Positions 1 to 9,491 are shown, counted from the stretch's first letter. The stretch is DNA of 64,000 bases from Flaviaestuariibacter sp. (GCA_025963645.1 JAOQAI010000008.1:86159-150158), one strand, 5' to 3'. Notes: generated by a model from the letters alone, not told the origin. Numbers and translations: made by a program.

Positions 1-660
1 CTCCACTGTATTATTCACCAGGTCACCGGTGAAAAGAATGAGGTCGGGTTGCAAAGCCATTACTTTCTGAATGCCGCGCTGTACGGCCGCTTTATCGGTA
101 AGACTGCCGCTATGTATGTCGGAAAGCTGCACCACTTTTAATCCCCGGAAAGCCTGAGGCAAGTTCGGAAAATGGATAGGCACCCGCTTGATACGGTAAG
201 CGTATTTGTTTGATAGCCCATAAACGAGCGAGGTTAATAAAGTACCCCCGGCAGCCAATCCCAGCCAGCTTAAAAAAACAGATCGCGAAATACCGCCTGT
301 TTCCTGTATCTGCTCTCCCTCCGTTCTTGAGAAAAACACTTTTCCGGCAACCCATTGAAATAACCGGCGGAAATCATCAATCAGGAAAAAGACGCCGGCA
401 ATAAGTTTTGCAAAAAACACCGCCATCACAATGGCGAAAACCGTATTCCGAAAACCCTTTGGGAAATTATCGAAATTGATAAACGGGAGTATTACCAGCA
501 CGACTAAGGCAAGTATGGATAAAGCCCAGTAAGCGGTAAACAAAATCGACCTGGTCTTAGAACTAACTGATCCTGAAACCACTTTCAAAACCTGGAAAAT
601 ATAAAAATCCAACAAGATCATCAGGGCTATAAATACAAACCAGAATGGAGAATTACGCAT
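1..660 (-). CDS. membrane-bound metallophosphoesterase (3' end outside window)
   Basis: The reading frame is open from an ATG at 660 to the window edge, giving 220 residues with the C-terminus missing. The first ~140 residues hold about four hydrophobic segments. A calcineurin-type phosphoesterase domain then begins: D181-x-H183 in LSDIHSG, then GDLVN around residue 212. The remaining metal ligands (GNHD, HxGH) would lie outside the window. This layout matches the YkuE/YaeI-like membrane-anchored phosphoesterases, some of which act on lipid A precursors. The substrate here is unknown. It is divergent from the next gene with about 118 bp between the starts. Confidence 0.85.
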   Translation of the reverse strand, partial: MRNSPFWFVFIALMILLDFYIFQVLKVVSGSVSSKTRSILFTAYWALSILALVVLVILPFINFDNFPKGFRNTVFAIVMAVFFAKLIAGVFFLIDDFRRLFQWVAGKVFFSRTEGEQIQETGGISRSVFLSWLGLAAGGTLLTSLVYGLSNKYAYRIKRVPIHFPNLPQAFRGLKVVQLSDIHSGSLTDKAAVQRGIQKVMALQPDLILFTGDLVNNTVE

Positions 661-749
661 AAGAAAGAGAATTAGGTGCAAATAAGTAAAGTTTCCCGAA
701 ATGCGTCTCTTAAACTCAAAACCGACCCTTTTTTGCGGTCGCGATACCG

Positions 750-757
750 TATTTTTG
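750..757 (+). promoter_or_regulatory. TAnnTTTG -7 promoter element
   Basis: TATTTTTG lies 21 bp before the ATG of the UPF0173 gene. It matches the Bacteroidota sigma-ABfr -7 consensus TAnnTTTG. No well-spaced -33 TTG is evident. Confidence 0.55.
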
Positions 758-778
758 CCAACATCCAAACTGGCCGGT

Positions 779-1459
779 ATGAAATTCACGTTTTACGGAC
801 ACGCTACTTTTTCAACAGAATTAAATGGAAAGACGGTTCTTTTTGATCCGTTTATTACTCCCAACGAGGCTGCAAAGGATATTGATATTAATTCGATCAA
901 GGCAGATTTCATTCTTTTATCGCATGGGCACGGTGATCATGTGGCGGATGCAGTAGCCATCGCTAAAAATACAGGCGCTACAGTCATAGCCGCACCCGAA
1001 GTAATTGGTTGGCTATCCAAACAAGGGATTGAAAATGTCTTCCCCATGAATCATGGTGGTAAAAGAGCGTTTGATTTTGGAACCCTAAAATGCGTGAACG
1101 CAGTGCATTCATCCGGCATGCCTGATGGCAGCTATGGCGGCAATCCGATGGGGTTTGTAATTACATTTGGCGAAAAGAGCTTTTATTACAGTGGCGATAC
1201 GGCGCTCACGATGGATATGATGCTTATTCCGCGCTGGGCGTCGCTTGACTTTGCGGTTCTCTGTATTGGCGATAATTATACAATGGGTTATGAAGACGCG
1301 GTTGAAGCGGCTCGTATGGCGGGAGCACCTAAAGTGGTTGGCGTTCATTATGATACTTTCGGGCATATTGTGATTGATAAAGGCCTGGCAAGGAAGGCAT
1401 TTGATGAAGCCGGAATTGAATTGCTTTTACCGGCTATTGGAGAAAGCATAGAATTGTAA
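779..1459 (+). CDS. UPF0173 metal-dependent hydrolase (MBL fold)
   Basis: A 226-residue protein of the UPF0173/YtkL family, the usual length. The metallo-beta-lactamase signature HGHGDH is at residues 49-54, with a further His at 111 and SGDT at 139-142, which together supply the two-zinc site. It is predicted to be cytosolic, and the family's substrate is not established. The ATG at 779 was chosen over an upstream in-frame TTG at 701 because the family starts directly with the first beta strand (MKFTFYGHAT) and because a -7 element sits between the two candidates. It is followed by 130 bp of spacer before parA. Confidence 0.9.
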   Translation: MKFTFYGHATFSTELNGKTVLFDPFITPNEAAKDIDINSIKADFILLSHGHGDHVADAVAIAKNTGATVIAAPEVIGWLSKQGIENVFPMNHGGKRAFDFGTLKCVNAVHSSGMPDGSYGGNPMGFVITFGEKSFYYSGDTALTMDMMLIPRWASLDFAVLCIGDNYTMGYEDAVEAARMAGAPKVVGVHYDTFGHIVIDKGLARKAFDEAGIELLLPAIGESIEL

Positions 1460-1589
1460 GAATATTGTTGATTGTTCACAGATACTGTCACATTTGCAGT
1501 AACTACCAGCGGTCATCTGTCAGCTCTGCTCTCTTAAAAAGAGATTTACTTAGTTTTTAAAATGCTCCATTAAGAGCTTGGAATTTTAT

Positions 1590-2393
1590 ATGGCAAGAAT
1601 TATTGGCGTAGCCAATCAAAAAGGCGGCGTAGGAAAAACCACTACGGCAATCAATCTGGCAGCCAGCTTAGGGGTTCTTGAATTTAAGACCCTGTTGATA
1701 GATGCGGATCCGCAGGCAAACAGTACTACCGGCGTGGGTTTCGACCTGCAGAATATAACGCAAAGCCTTTACGACTGCATGGTGAACAATGCCACGGCAA
1801 GAGATGTGATCTTAAAAACGGAAATCCCTAACCTCGACCTCATCCCTTCGCATATTGACCTGGTGGGCGCCGAGATAGAAATGATCAATTATCCAAACCG
1901 TGAAGGCGTACTGAAAGCATTGGTGCAATCCCTCAAAGAAGATTATGATTTTATTGTTATTGACTGCTCCCCTTCTTTAGGATTGATTACAGTAAATGCT
2001 CTAACGGCCGCCGACTCGGTTATCGTACCGGTACAATGCGAGTTCTTTGCGTTGGAGGGGTTGGGCAAATTGCTAAACACGATTAAGATCGTGCAAAGCC
2101 GGCTAAACACCGAACTGCAAATTGAAGGCATTCTCATGACCATGTATGATGGTCGCCTGCGGCTTTGTAACCAGGTTGTAGGTGAAGTGCGCCGCCATTT
2201 TGAAGACCTCGTGTTCAATACAATTGTACATCGCAATTCAAAGCTGAGCGAAGCGCCAAGTGTGGGCAAACCCGTAATTCTTTATGATGCCAACAGCAAA
2301 GGCTCCATGAATTACCTGAACCTGGCAAAAGAAATTCTCCAGAAAAATAATTTAACGAAACTATCCAGCGACCAGCGGACGATAGAATTGTAG
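1590..2393 (+). CDS. parA: chromosome-partitioning ATPase ParA/Soj
   Basis: A 267-residue ParA-type P-loop ATPase that works with ParB to segregate replication origins. The deviant Walker A motif KGGVGKTT is at residues 11-18, followed by DADPQANST (switch/Walker A') and DCSPSLG (Walker B). The ATG at 1590 gives the standard N-terminus [10 protein letters not shown]; a TTG four codons upstream is less likely. parB follows 66 bp downstream on the same strand. The order parA-parB-DUF5683-dapB is a recurring block in Bacteroidota. Confidence 0.95.
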   Translation: MARIIGVANQKGGVGKTTTAINLAASLGVLEFKTLLIDADPQANSTTGVGFDLQNITQSLYDCMVNNATARDVILKTEIPNLDLIPSHIDLVGAEIEMINYPNREGVLKALVQSLKEDYDFIVIDCSPSLGLITVNALTAADSVIVPVQCEFFALEGLGKLLNTIKIVQSRLNTELQIEGILMTMYDGRLRLCNQVVGEVRRHFEDLVFNTIVHRNSKLSEAPSVGKPVILYDANSKGSMNYLNLAKEILQKNNLTKLSSDQRTIEL

Positions 2394-2459
2394 ATTTGCC
2401 TTTAGCATCTTAAGTATTTAAAATGGAAATGCCGGCTGCATTTCTAAACGCCAAATTGA

Positions 2460-3374
2460 ATGAGTACTCCAAAACAAAGTAGTAAGGATGCATTAGGAAA
2501 AGGCATCCGTTCGCTGCTTCAAAGCATAGATTCCGATTTAAAAACAACTGCCGGGAACCTGAAGCCTGCAGCTGTACAAGAAGTGACTGGCATGATCCGC
2601 ATACCGGTTGAACAAATCGAGGCGAACCCGAAACAGCCGCGCCGGGATTTTGATGAGGGAGCACTGCAGGAATTGTCCGCTTCCATCAAGCTCCATGATA
2701 TTATCCAGCCGATCACTGTTTCAAGAATATCTGCTACTAAGTACAGGCTCATTGCAGGCGAAAGAAGGTGGCGTGCTTCTAAATTAGCTGGACTGAAAGA
2801 TATCCCGGCTTATGTGCGCCAGGCGAACGACCAGGAATTGCTGGAACTGGCTTTGCTGGAAAATCTTCAGCGCGAAGATTTGAATGCGATGGAGATCGCA
2901 TTGAGCTATAAGCGCATGATGGAAGAACTAAGTCATACGCAGGAGCAAGTGGCTGAGCGCATGGGCAAGGATCGCAGTACCGTTACCAACTATATCCGCC
3001 TGCTTAAATTGCCACCGGACATCCAGGTCGCAGTAAGAGCTGGAGAGATCAGTATGGGACATGCGAGGGCGTTAATAAATGTAGATACGATTGATAAGCA
3101 ACTTTACATCTTTGACGAGATAAAAGCCAAGGGCTTGTCCGTTAGGCAAACAGAAAACCTTGTTCGTAATTTTTATAAAGAGCCCGAGGAAAAGAAAGCG
3201 GTCTCTACCCTTCCACCGGCTTTTCAAAAAGTAGAAGATAAACTGGCCTCCCACTTTAGCACACGCATCAAAATGCGCCACAGCAAAAACGGAAGTGGTC
3301 AAATAACCTTTGACTATTACTCGCTGGACGAGCTGAACAAATTGCTGGACCAAATGAATGTGACCATTGATTAA
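2460..3374 (+). CDS. parB: chromosome-partitioning protein ParB
   Basis: A 304-residue ParB/Spo0J that binds parS, spreads as a CTP-dependent clamp and stimulates ParA. The N-terminal nuclease-like/CTPase domain shows ANPKQPRRDF at about residues 55-64 and the GERRWRA box at 100-106. The ENLQRED helix is at 134-140, and a helix-turn-helix at about 159-182 (TQEQVAERMGKDRSTVTNYI). A C-terminal dimerisation segment follows. I did not see a parS-like 16-bp palindrome in this window. Its stop overlaps the start proposed for the next gene by 8 bp, suggesting translational coupling. Confidence 0.95.
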   Translation: MSTPKQSSKDALGKGIRSLLQSIDSDLKTTAGNLKPAAVQEVTGMIRIPVEQIEANPKQPRRDFDEGALQELSASIKLHDIIQPITVSRISATKYRLIAGERRWRASKLAGLKDIPAYVRQANDQELLELALLENLQREDLNAMEIALSYKRMMEELSHTQEQVAERMGKDRSTVTNYIRLLKLPPDIQVAVRAGEISMGHARALINVDTIDKQLYIFDEIKAKGLSVRQTENLVRNFYKEPEEKKAVSTLPPAFQKVEDKLASHFSTRIKMRHSKNGSGQITFDYYSLDELNKLLDQMNVTID

Positions 3375-3981
3375 GCAGGTTTTATACATAGTGCTCCTGG
3401 TTTGCGTTGCAAATGCTACCTGGTCACAAGATTCAACGATACAGAAGGTCACTACCAAGTCCAAACCTTCGGTTGATGCTGCAAAAACAAATATCTCTCC
3501 TCGCAAGGCCGCAATCCGTTCTGCCATTATTCCCGGTTGGGGTCAGGTGTTGGTGCGTAGGGATTTAGATGCCTCTTTTTTTAGAAAATACTACAGCCTT
3601 CCGATAATTTACGGAGCCATAGGCGCCTCGGTTGGTGCATTTGCATATAACCTTACCTGGTACCGCCGCACAAGGTATGCTTACCGGGTTTTGGCCGGCC
3701 GCGATACGGCTGGTTTTGCTAAGGTTCATAAAAAGCTGCAATACTATATAACCACCAACAATGCCAGCAGCCTGCAATTCTACCGCAACGAATTCCGGCG
3801 CGACCTTGATTATTCAGCACTGTTTGTGGTGCTGTTCTGGGGATTAAATGTGGTTCATGCTTCCGTAGAGGCCCACCTGAAAGACTTTGATGTTTCGCCG
3901 GATCTGGGACTGCGTTTTAGAGCCGGCCATAGCGATATAGCGGGCACCGATGGCATTAGCCTAATTCTCACTTTCAAATAA
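3367..3981 (+). CDS. DUF5683 family protein
   Basis: A 204-residue protein of the Bacteroidota DUF5683 family. The N-terminus is a signal peptide ending around ATWSQ. The family hallmark RSAIIPGWGQ is at about residues 52-61, with a hydrophobic segment near residue 85 (YGAIGASVGAFAYNL) and another near 155. Function is unknown; envelope localisation is inferred. The start is probably the TTG at 3367, overlapping the parB stop, because the only ATG nearby in this frame runs straight into a stop; the GTG at 3391 would shorten the signal peptide. dapB follows 7 bp downstream. Confidence 0.85.
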   Translation: MIKQVLYIVLLVCVANATWSQDSTIQKVTTKSKPSVDAAKTNISPRKAAIRSAIIPGWGQVLVRRDLDASFFRKYYSLPIIYGAIGASVGAFAYNLTWYRRTRYAYRVLAGRDTAGFAKVHKKLQYYITTNNASSLQFYRNEFRRDLDYSALFVVLFWGLNVVHASVEAHLKDFDVSPDLGLRFRAGHSDIAGTDGISLILTFK

Positions 3982-3988
3982 TTGCAAC

Positions 3989-4708
3989 ATGCGCATCGCT
4001 TTAATTGGTTATGGAAAGATGGGTCACATGATCGAGGAAGTGGCGTTCGAAAGAGGACATGAAGTCGTACTGCGTATATCGGTTGATAACCTGGAAGATT
4101 TTACAAAAGACAATTTATCAAAGGCCGATGTGGCTATTGAATTTACAGCCCCGGAAAGCGCCTATGAAAATGTGACCGCTTGCATGGACGCTGGTATTCC
4201 TGTTGTGAGCGGGTCGACCGGTTGGAATGATCAGTTAGTGGCAGCCAAGGAGTACTGTGAAAAGAATGGAGGAACCTTTTTACATGCCAGCAACTTCAGC
4301 GTAGGCGTTAATATCTTTTTTGAAGTAAACAAACTGTTAGCCCGTTTAATGGCTTCGCAACCGGAGTATGATGTTACACTAAAAGAGGTTCATCATACAG
4401 CAAAAAAAGACGCACCGAGTGGAACGGCTGTTACCCTGGCTGAACAAATTCTCGACGAGTCCATGCAAAAGAGGGCTTGGGTGAATGATATAGCTACCTC
4501 AAAAGATCAACTTTTTATTCAAAGCGAACGTATTGACCCCGCACCTGGCACGCACTTCGTAAAATACACATCGGATATTGATGATATTGAGATCATTCAT
4601 ACGGCGCACAGCCGCAAAGGTTTTGCTTTAGGAGCAGTGTTAGCCGCCGAATACATTAGTGATAAAAAAGGCATTTATTCTATGAGCGATGTTCTGTGTT
4701 TAGGATAA
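3989..4708 (+). CDS. dapB: 4-hydroxy-tetrahydrodipicolinate reductase
   Basis: DapB reduces 4-hydroxy-tetrahydrodipicolinate with NAD(P)H in the diaminopimelate/lysine pathway, feeding peptidoglycan synthesis. It has 239 residues, at the short end for the family. The Rossmann motif GYGKMG is at 7-12. The catalytic segment EVHHTAKKDAPSGTA runs from about 133 to 147, with the HH pair and K140 in the expected places. It is the last gene of the parA-parB-DUF5683-dapB run. In many relatives lepB follows dapB; here a convergent gene begins 3 bp after the dapB stop instead. Confidence 0.94.
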   Translation: MRIALIGYGKMGHMIEEVAFERGHEVVLRISVDNLEDFTKDNLSKADVAIEFTAPESAYENVTACMDAGIPVVSGSTGWNDQLVAAKEYCEKNGGTFLHASNFSVGVNIFFEVNKLLARLMASQPEYDVTLKEVHHTAKKDAPSGTAVTLAEQILDESMQKRAWVNDIATSKDQLFIQSERIDPAPGTHFVKYTSDIDDIEIIHTAHSRKGFALGAVLAAEYISDKKGIYSMSDVLCLG

Positions 4709-4711
4709 ACC

Positions 4712-5665
4712 TTACCTATTTTCAGTCTGCAGATTTTCCAGCATATCGTTTGTCATCCCCGCCAAATTATACTCCGGTTTCCAGCCCCACTCCTCTCTCG
4801 CTACCGAATCATCAATACTTTGCGGCCAGCTATTGGCTATGGCTTGCCGGTAATCAGGTTGATACGAAATGGAAAACTGCGGTATATGCGTTTTTATCTC
4901 TGTTGCAATTTCTTCCGGTGAAAAACTCATTCCGGATAGGTTATAGGAAGTGCGTGTTTTAATAGATTCAGAAGGCGCTTCCATCAGCTCAATAGTAGCC
5001 CGAATAGCGTCCGGCATATACATCATGGGCAAGTAAGTGTCTTTTTCCAAAAAACAGTCGTAGTGCCCATCTTTTAAGGCTTCGTGATAGATCTCAACCG
5101 CATAGTCGGTAGTACCCCCGCCCGGCGCTGATTTATAAGAGATCAACCCGGGGTAGCGCAGGCTGCGTACATCCACGCCAAACTTCATAAAATAATAATT
5201 GCACCAGAACTCCCCGGCATACTTCGAAATGCCATATACGGTTGTAGGCTCGATGATTGTTTTTTGCGGGCACATTTGCCGCGGCGAGGTTGGACCAAAA
5301 ACCGCAATGCTGCTTGGCCAATAAACCTTTGTCAGCTTTTCTTCACGGGCTATATCCAATACGTTAAGCAACCCCTGCATATTTAAATGCCACGCAAGAT
5401 TTGGATTTTTTTCGCCCGTAGCGGAAAGTATGGCTGCCAGTAGATAGATCTGTGTAATGTTTTGGCGGATCACCTGCACATGCAGCATCTCTTTATTCAT
5501 CACGTCCATGCTCACATACGGACCCGTACCTTCCAATAAAGCATTTTGCTCACGCAGGTCAGATGCCACCACGTTTGCGGCGCCGTAAATCTTACGCAGG
5601 GCCAAGGTTAGTTCCACGCCTATCTGCCCGGATGCACCGATCACTAAAATCTTTTCCTGTTTCAT
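4712..5665 (-). CDS. NAD-dependent epimerase/dehydratase, L-threonine 3-dehydrogenase-like SDR
   Basis: A 317-residue extended short-chain dehydrogenase. The NAD-binding motif GASGQIG is at residues 10-16. The catalytic Ser lies in PSSIAVFGP (about 118-119), with the YxxxK pair at Y144/K148. Overall spacing and the LRYPGLISY and GGGTTDYAVEI segments resemble the SDR-type L-threonine 3-dehydrogenases of Bacteroidota and archaea, which make 2-amino-3-oxobutyrate; this is inferred from family resemblance. The ATG at 5665 was chosen over a TTG three codons upstream. It is convergent with dapB with 3 bp between stops. Confidence 0.82.
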   Translation of the reverse strand: MKQEKILVIGASGQIGVELTLALRKIYGAANVVASDLREQNALLEGTGPYVSMDVMNKEMLHVQVIRQNITQIYLLAAILSATGEKNPNLAWHLNMQGLLNVLDIAREEKLTKVYWPSSIAVFGPTSPRQMCPQKTIIEPTTVYGISKYAGEFWCNYYFMKFGVDVRSLRYPGLISYKSAPGGGTTDYAVEIYHEALKDGHYDCFLEKDTYLPMMYMPDAIRATIELMEAPSESIKTRTSYNLSGMSFSPEEIATEIKTHIPQFSISYQPDYRQAIANSWPQSIDDSVAREEWGWKPEYNLAGMTNDMLENLQTENR

Positions 5666-5750
5666 ATATGGCAATCATTCGAGGTAAGGGTCAAAAGTAA
5701 AACGAAACCGTTAACGTTCATCAGCCTCTTTCACCAAACACCTACATGCT

Positions 5751-5758
5751 TACCTTTG
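5751..5758 (+). promoter_or_regulatory. TAnnTTTG -7 element, 4 bp before the kdsA ATG
   Basis: TACCTTTG ends four bases before the ATG at 5763. With transcription normally starting about 4-7 bases after this element, the mRNA would begin at or next to the start codon. Confidence 0.65.
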
Positions 5759-5762
5759 CGCC

Positions 5763-6587
5763 ATGCCACAATTTTTAGACGATCTTTTTAAAGATCAGAC
5801 TTACGATAAGCAGAACTTTTTTTTGATTGCCGGACCTTGCGCGGTGGAAAGCGAAGAAATGGTTTTCAGGATCGGGGAAGCCGTTTCAAAGATTTGCAAA
5901 AAGCTGGAAATACCATTAATACTGAAAGCCTCCTACCGCAAAGCAAACCGCACCAGCGCTAATTCTTTCACCGGCATGGGCGACCAGTTTGGGTTGGATA
6001 TTTTACAAAAAGCAGGTGCACATTATGGATTGCCCACCACCACCGATATTCATTCCGAAAAGGACGTCGAGATGGCAGCGCCGTTTGTTGATATATTACA
6101 AATACCTGCTTTTTTATGCCGGCAAACGGAACTTTTATTGGCTGCAGGCCAAACCGGAAAAATAGTGAACGTAAAAAAAGGGCAGTTTTTAAGTGGCGAA
6201 TCCATGCGGTTTGCAGCCGATAAAGTAAGAAGCACCGGAAATGAAAAAATTTTATTAACAGAAAGAGGAACCACGTTCGGCTACCAGGACCTGGTTGTGG
6301 ATTACCGTAATATCCCGTGGATGCAGGAAAGCGGCGCACCGGTGGTGATGGATTGTACACACAGTTTGCAGCAACCGAACCAGACCAGCGGCGTAACGGG
6401 CGGCAATCCGCAATTAATAGGAACAATAGCAAAGGCAGCCATTGCGGCAGGTGCCGATGGATTGTTTATTGAAACGCATCCCGATCCATCCTGTGCTTTA
6501 AGCGATGGCGCGAATATGCTTAAGCTTGGTCTGTTGGAAGCGCTTTTGGTCCAGCTTGTAAAGATCAGGAAAGCGATTGTCCATTAA
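5763..6587 (+). CDS. kdsA: 3-deoxy-8-phosphooctulonate synthase
   Basis: KdsA condenses phosphoenolpyruvate with arabinose 5-phosphate to Kdo-8-phosphate, the first committed step of the Kdo in lipopolysaccharide. It has 274 residues, a normal length. Motifs are AGPCAVES at 23-30, KASYRKANRTS at about 55-65, and DCTHSLQQPN. Cys26 in the AGPC motif is the position used by the metal-dependent class; the E. coli-type enzymes carry Asn there, so a metal-dependent enzyme is inferred. The -7 element four bases upstream suggests a leaderless transcript. The stop is 1 bp from the convergent small gene. Confidence 0.95.
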   Translation: MPQFLDDLFKDQTYDKQNFFLIAGPCAVESEEMVFRIGEAVSKICKKLEIPLILKASYRKANRTSANSFTGMGDQFGLDILQKAGAHYGLPTTTDIHSEKDVEMAAPFVDILQIPAFLCRQTELLLAAGQTGKIVNVKKGQFLSGESMRFAADKVRSTGNEKILLTERGTTFGYQDLVVDYRNIPWMQESGAPVVMDCTHSLQQPNQTSGVTGGNPQLIGTIAKAAIAAGADGLFIETHPDPSCALSDGANMLKLGLLEALLVQLVKIRKAIVH

Positions 6588-6588
6588 T

Positions 6589-6804
6589 TTACATAGCCTT
6601 TCGCAGGTCCTCCGATTGGACCATTGTACGGGTAATGCTTAACAACTTTGCATCAAACGCCTGCTGCGATAATTCAATTTCAGCATCGGACGCGGAAGCT
6701 ACCAGGATGAAATCTTCACGGTTCATCGTGTAGTAATTCACCTTGGTGGTTACTGCAAAATCAAGAAGTTTAATAAGAGAGGGAAATTGTAGACTTACTT
6801 TCAT
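6589..6804 (-). CDS. hypothetical protein, 71 aa
   Basis: A 71-residue protein that I do not recognise. It is soluble in character with no signal peptide or membrane segment: an N-terminal stretch (MKVSLQFPSLIKLLDFAV) is followed by a mixed alpha/beta sequence ending in DLRKAM. The ATG at 6804 is followed by an uninterrupted frame that fills the gap exactly between kdsA and the tex terminator, ending 1 bp from the kdsA stop, which favours a real gene. Possibly a small conserved family of this clade; no function is proposed. Confidence 0.6.
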   Translation of the reverse strand: MKVSLQFPSLIKLLDFAVTTKVNYYTMNREDFILVASASDAEIELSQQAFDAKLLSITRTMVQSEDLRKAM

Positions 6805-6896
6805 AGCAGTATAGGTTTGGATATTTACGTTACAAAGTAAAAAATTGATTTCGTATTTCTACGGCAGCGCTTCCAGAAATTTACTCTGCTAATAAA

Positions 6897-6922
6897 AAAC
6901 CCCTGCTTTGTAGCAGAGGTTT
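6897..6922 (-). terminator. Rho-independent terminator of tex
   Basis: An 11-bp stem with one C-A mismatch and a 4-base loop, 19 bp past the tex stop. On the minus strand it is followed by a run of T (complement of 891-899). Confidence 0.75.
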
Positions 6923-6940
6923 ACTTATAGAACATTTCAA

Positions 6941-9184
6941 TCACTTAAACTTGCTTTTAAGCTGTGCTAGTTTATCCTGGAATGAAACTTCAGGTTCCGC
7001 TTTTTTAATAGGAGCTGATCTGGTTGGTTTTTGCTCACTTGGAGCAACCGAAGTTTTCATCGTCAACCCGATCCGCTTACGGGCGACATCCACTTCTGTA
7101 ACGGTTACCTGCACTTTCTGGTTAAGCTTTACTACCTGGTTCGGATCTGAAACAAACTTATTTGACAACTGCGATACATGTACGAGTCCATCCTGCTTCA
7201 CACCAATATCTACAAAAGCGCCGAACGCTGTAATATTTGTGACAATGCCGGGAACCTGCATGCCTACTCTCACATCTGAAATGCTTTTGATGGTTTCATC
7301 AAACCGGAATTCTTCTATAGAACCACGCGGATCGCGACCAGGCTTTTCCAATTCCTTCAAGATATCTTCAATCGTGAATTCGCCTACCGTTTCATTGATA
7401 TACGCTCTTTTATTGAGCCCCTTGCGCAGCTCACTTACACTGATCAATTCTTCTAGCGACGCCTGCATGTCTTTTGCCATTTGCTCCACCACATTATAAC
7501 GCTCAGGGTGAACCGAAGAAGCATCCAATGGATTCTTTGCGCCGGGAATTCGTAAAAACCCAGCACATTGCTCAAAAGATTTTGGCCCCATCAGCGGTAC
7601 TTTCTTTAGGTCATAGCGGCTTTTAAAAGGCCCATATTCATTGCGATACATAACGATATTGCCCGCTAGCGTGGAAGAAATTCCGGAAACATATTGCAGC
7701 AGGTGTTTAGAAGCCGTATTCACATCAACCCCCACATAGTTTACCGCACTCTCCACTACCCGATCTAAGGCCTGCTTCAACTTTACCGCATTCACATCGT
7801 GCTGGTATTGACCTACACCAATGGATTTTGGATCGATTTTCACCAGCTCGCTAAGCGGATCTAACAAACGCCTGCCAATGCTCACAGCACCCCGTACCGT
7901 TATATCCTGGTCCGGAAATTCCTCCCGTGCTACATCAGATGCGGAATAGATAGACGCACCGCTTTCATTGACCTGGAACACACTTACGGGCTTTTCAAAA
8001 TCAATGCTGCGCACCAGGCTTTCCGTTTCGCGACCGGCTGTGCCGTTTCCTACTGCAATCGCATCTATATCATATTTTAAAACAAGAGCCTTTATGGTCG
8101 CCAGGCTTTCCTGCCAATTGTTCTGCGGAGGATGCGGGTAAATAGTGGTGTTATATAGAAAGCCTCCCTGCGCATCCAGACATACTACCTTGCAGCCGGT
8201 GCGGTAGCCGGGATCCAAAGCGAGCACCCGCTTTGTGCCTAATGGAGAAGCCAGCAGCAACTGCCGTAAATTTTCTGTGAACACCGTGATAGCTTCTTCA
8301 TCCGCTTTGTTCTTGCTGATCAGCCGGAATTCATTTTCAATGGAAGATTTCAATAAGCGGTTATAAGCATCTTCGATGGCTTTCCTTACTTCCCCTGCCG
8401 CTTCATTAGAGGCTTTTATAAATAACTGATTCAGCGCATCCAGGGCGGCATCCTTCGAAATCGTAATGTCCATCATCAGGTAGCCTTCTTTCTCACCACG
8501 ACGAATTGCCAAAATGCGATGGGATGGGCTTTTGGAAAGCAATTCATTAAACGCAAAATAATCGCGGAATTTCTGCGCCTCTTCTTCCTCCTTTTTTGCA
8601 GCTACTACTCGGGCAGAAAGCTGGGCGCCCTGCTCAAATAACTGACGTATAGAAGCTCTTGCCGGCTCCGCTTCCGAAATCCATTCCGCAATAATATCTC
8701 TTGCACCTTGAAGGGCTTCCCTGGCATCTTTTACATCATCATTTAAATATCCCCCAGCCGCTTCCTCTATGTTTACAGGTGATTGTTCAAAAAGAATTTT
8801 CGCAAGTGGCTCCAGTCCCTTTTCAATAGCCTGTGTGGCTCTCGTCTTCCTTTTTGGCTTAAATGGTAAATAAATATCTTCCAACTCCGTAGCGCTAAAG
8901 CAACCTTCAATACGCCTGGTAAGTTCTGGTGTTAGTTTGCCGCTTTCTTCAATGGTTTTAAGAACGGTCTCCTTACGCTTGGCTAAGTCTACAAAATAAG
9001 CGATCTCTTCCACTACATCTCCGATCACCACTTCATCAAGGTTGCCCGTTGCTTCTTTTCGATACCGCGCCATAAAGGGAATGGTAGCGCCTTCGCTTTG
9101 CATAGTGTGGATACTGGTTACTTGCTTCACTTGCAGCGATAACTTTTCAGCTATCTTTTGAATATACCTTTGCTCCATGTTCAC
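6941..9184 (-). CDS. tex: Tex family RNA-binding transcription accessory protein
   Basis: A 747-residue protein matching Tex/Spt6-like proteins, which bind nucleic acid and influence transcription. The order is: N-terminal helical Tex domain (about 1-180), a YqgF/RNase H-like fold beginning near residue 322 (LALDPGYRTGCKV), helix-hairpin-helix repeats around 490-560 (TASKHLLQYVSGI), and an S1 RNA-binding domain at about 640-712 (VPGIVTNITAFGAFVDIG). A Lys/Ser/Pro-rich tail ends the protein. A -7 element lies 29 bp upstream and a hairpin terminator 19 bp downstream, so it is probably monocistronic. Confidence 0.95.
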   Translation of the reverse strand: MNMEQRYIQKIAEKLSLQVKQVTSIHTMQSEGATIPFMARYRKEATGNLDEVVIGDVVEEIAYFVDLAKRKETVLKTIEESGKLTPELTRRIEGCFSATELEDIYLPFKPKRKTRATQAIEKGLEPLAKILFEQSPVNIEEAAGGYLNDDVKDAREALQGARDIIAEWISEAEPARASIRQLFEQGAQLSARVVAAKKEEEEAQKFRDYFAFNELLSKSPSHRILAIRRGEKEGYLMMDITISKDAALDALNQLFIKASNEAAGEVRKAIEDAYNRLLKSSIENEFRLISKNKADEEAITVFTENLRQLLLASPLGTKRVLALDPGYRTGCKVVCLDAQGGFLYNTTIYPHPPQNNWQESLATIKALVLKYDIDAIAVGNGTAGRETESLVRSIDFEKPVSVFQVNESGASIYSASDVAREEFPDQDITVRGAVSIGRRLLDPLSELVKIDPKSIGVGQYQHDVNAVKLKQALDRVVESAVNYVGVDVNTASKHLLQYVSGISSTLAGNIVMYRNEYGPFKSRYDLKKVPLMGPKSFEQCAGFLRIPGAKNPLDASSVHPERYNVVEQMAKDMQASLEELISVSELRKGLNKRAYINETVGEFTIEDILKELEKPGRDPRGSIEEFRFDETIKSISDVRVGMQVPGIVTNITAFGAFVDIGVKQDGLVHVSQLSNKFVSDPNQVVKLNQKVQVTVTEVDVARKRIGLTMKTSVAPSEQKPTRSAPIKKAEPEVSFQDKLAQLKSKFK

Positions 9185-9213
9185 TTTTTCTTTAGGTTAG
9201 TTTCGAAGGGTGG

Positions 9214-9221
9214 CAAATATA
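9214..9221 (-). promoter_or_regulatory. TAnnTTTG -7 element of tex
   Basis: TATATTTG on the minus strand, ending 29 bp before the tex ATG. Confidence 0.6.
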
Positions 9222-9491
9222 GGAAAGCCCTCTGTCTCCCGGTTGGAGAACTCAGGTTTATGAAACATCTTATAGCCAATATTCTTAAATTCAAAAGTTG
9301 GAAGATGATAGTTGGCAGTTTGCACAATGCTGAATAGTATAATTACAGTAAAAGAGTGCGACGCAACAGGTTATGATAGCAGCAATGCTGCTGATTACTA
9401 ATCATGCAGTACTTTTCTTGAAATAAAAATGAAAACGAAAAGTTTGACAGTCTTAAGTTCCAACACCGGCGACAGTGGGGCTACAGCGCAT

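Noticed and set aside
1460..2460. parS site near parAB
   Set aside because: I looked for TGTTTCACGTGAAACA-like palindromes near parA/parB and saw none. A computed scan with mismatches over the whole genome would be needed.
4696..4962. 88-codon plus-strand frame after dapB
   Set aside because: It lies opposite the well-supported SDR gene and has low-complexity Ser/Pro/Thr content.
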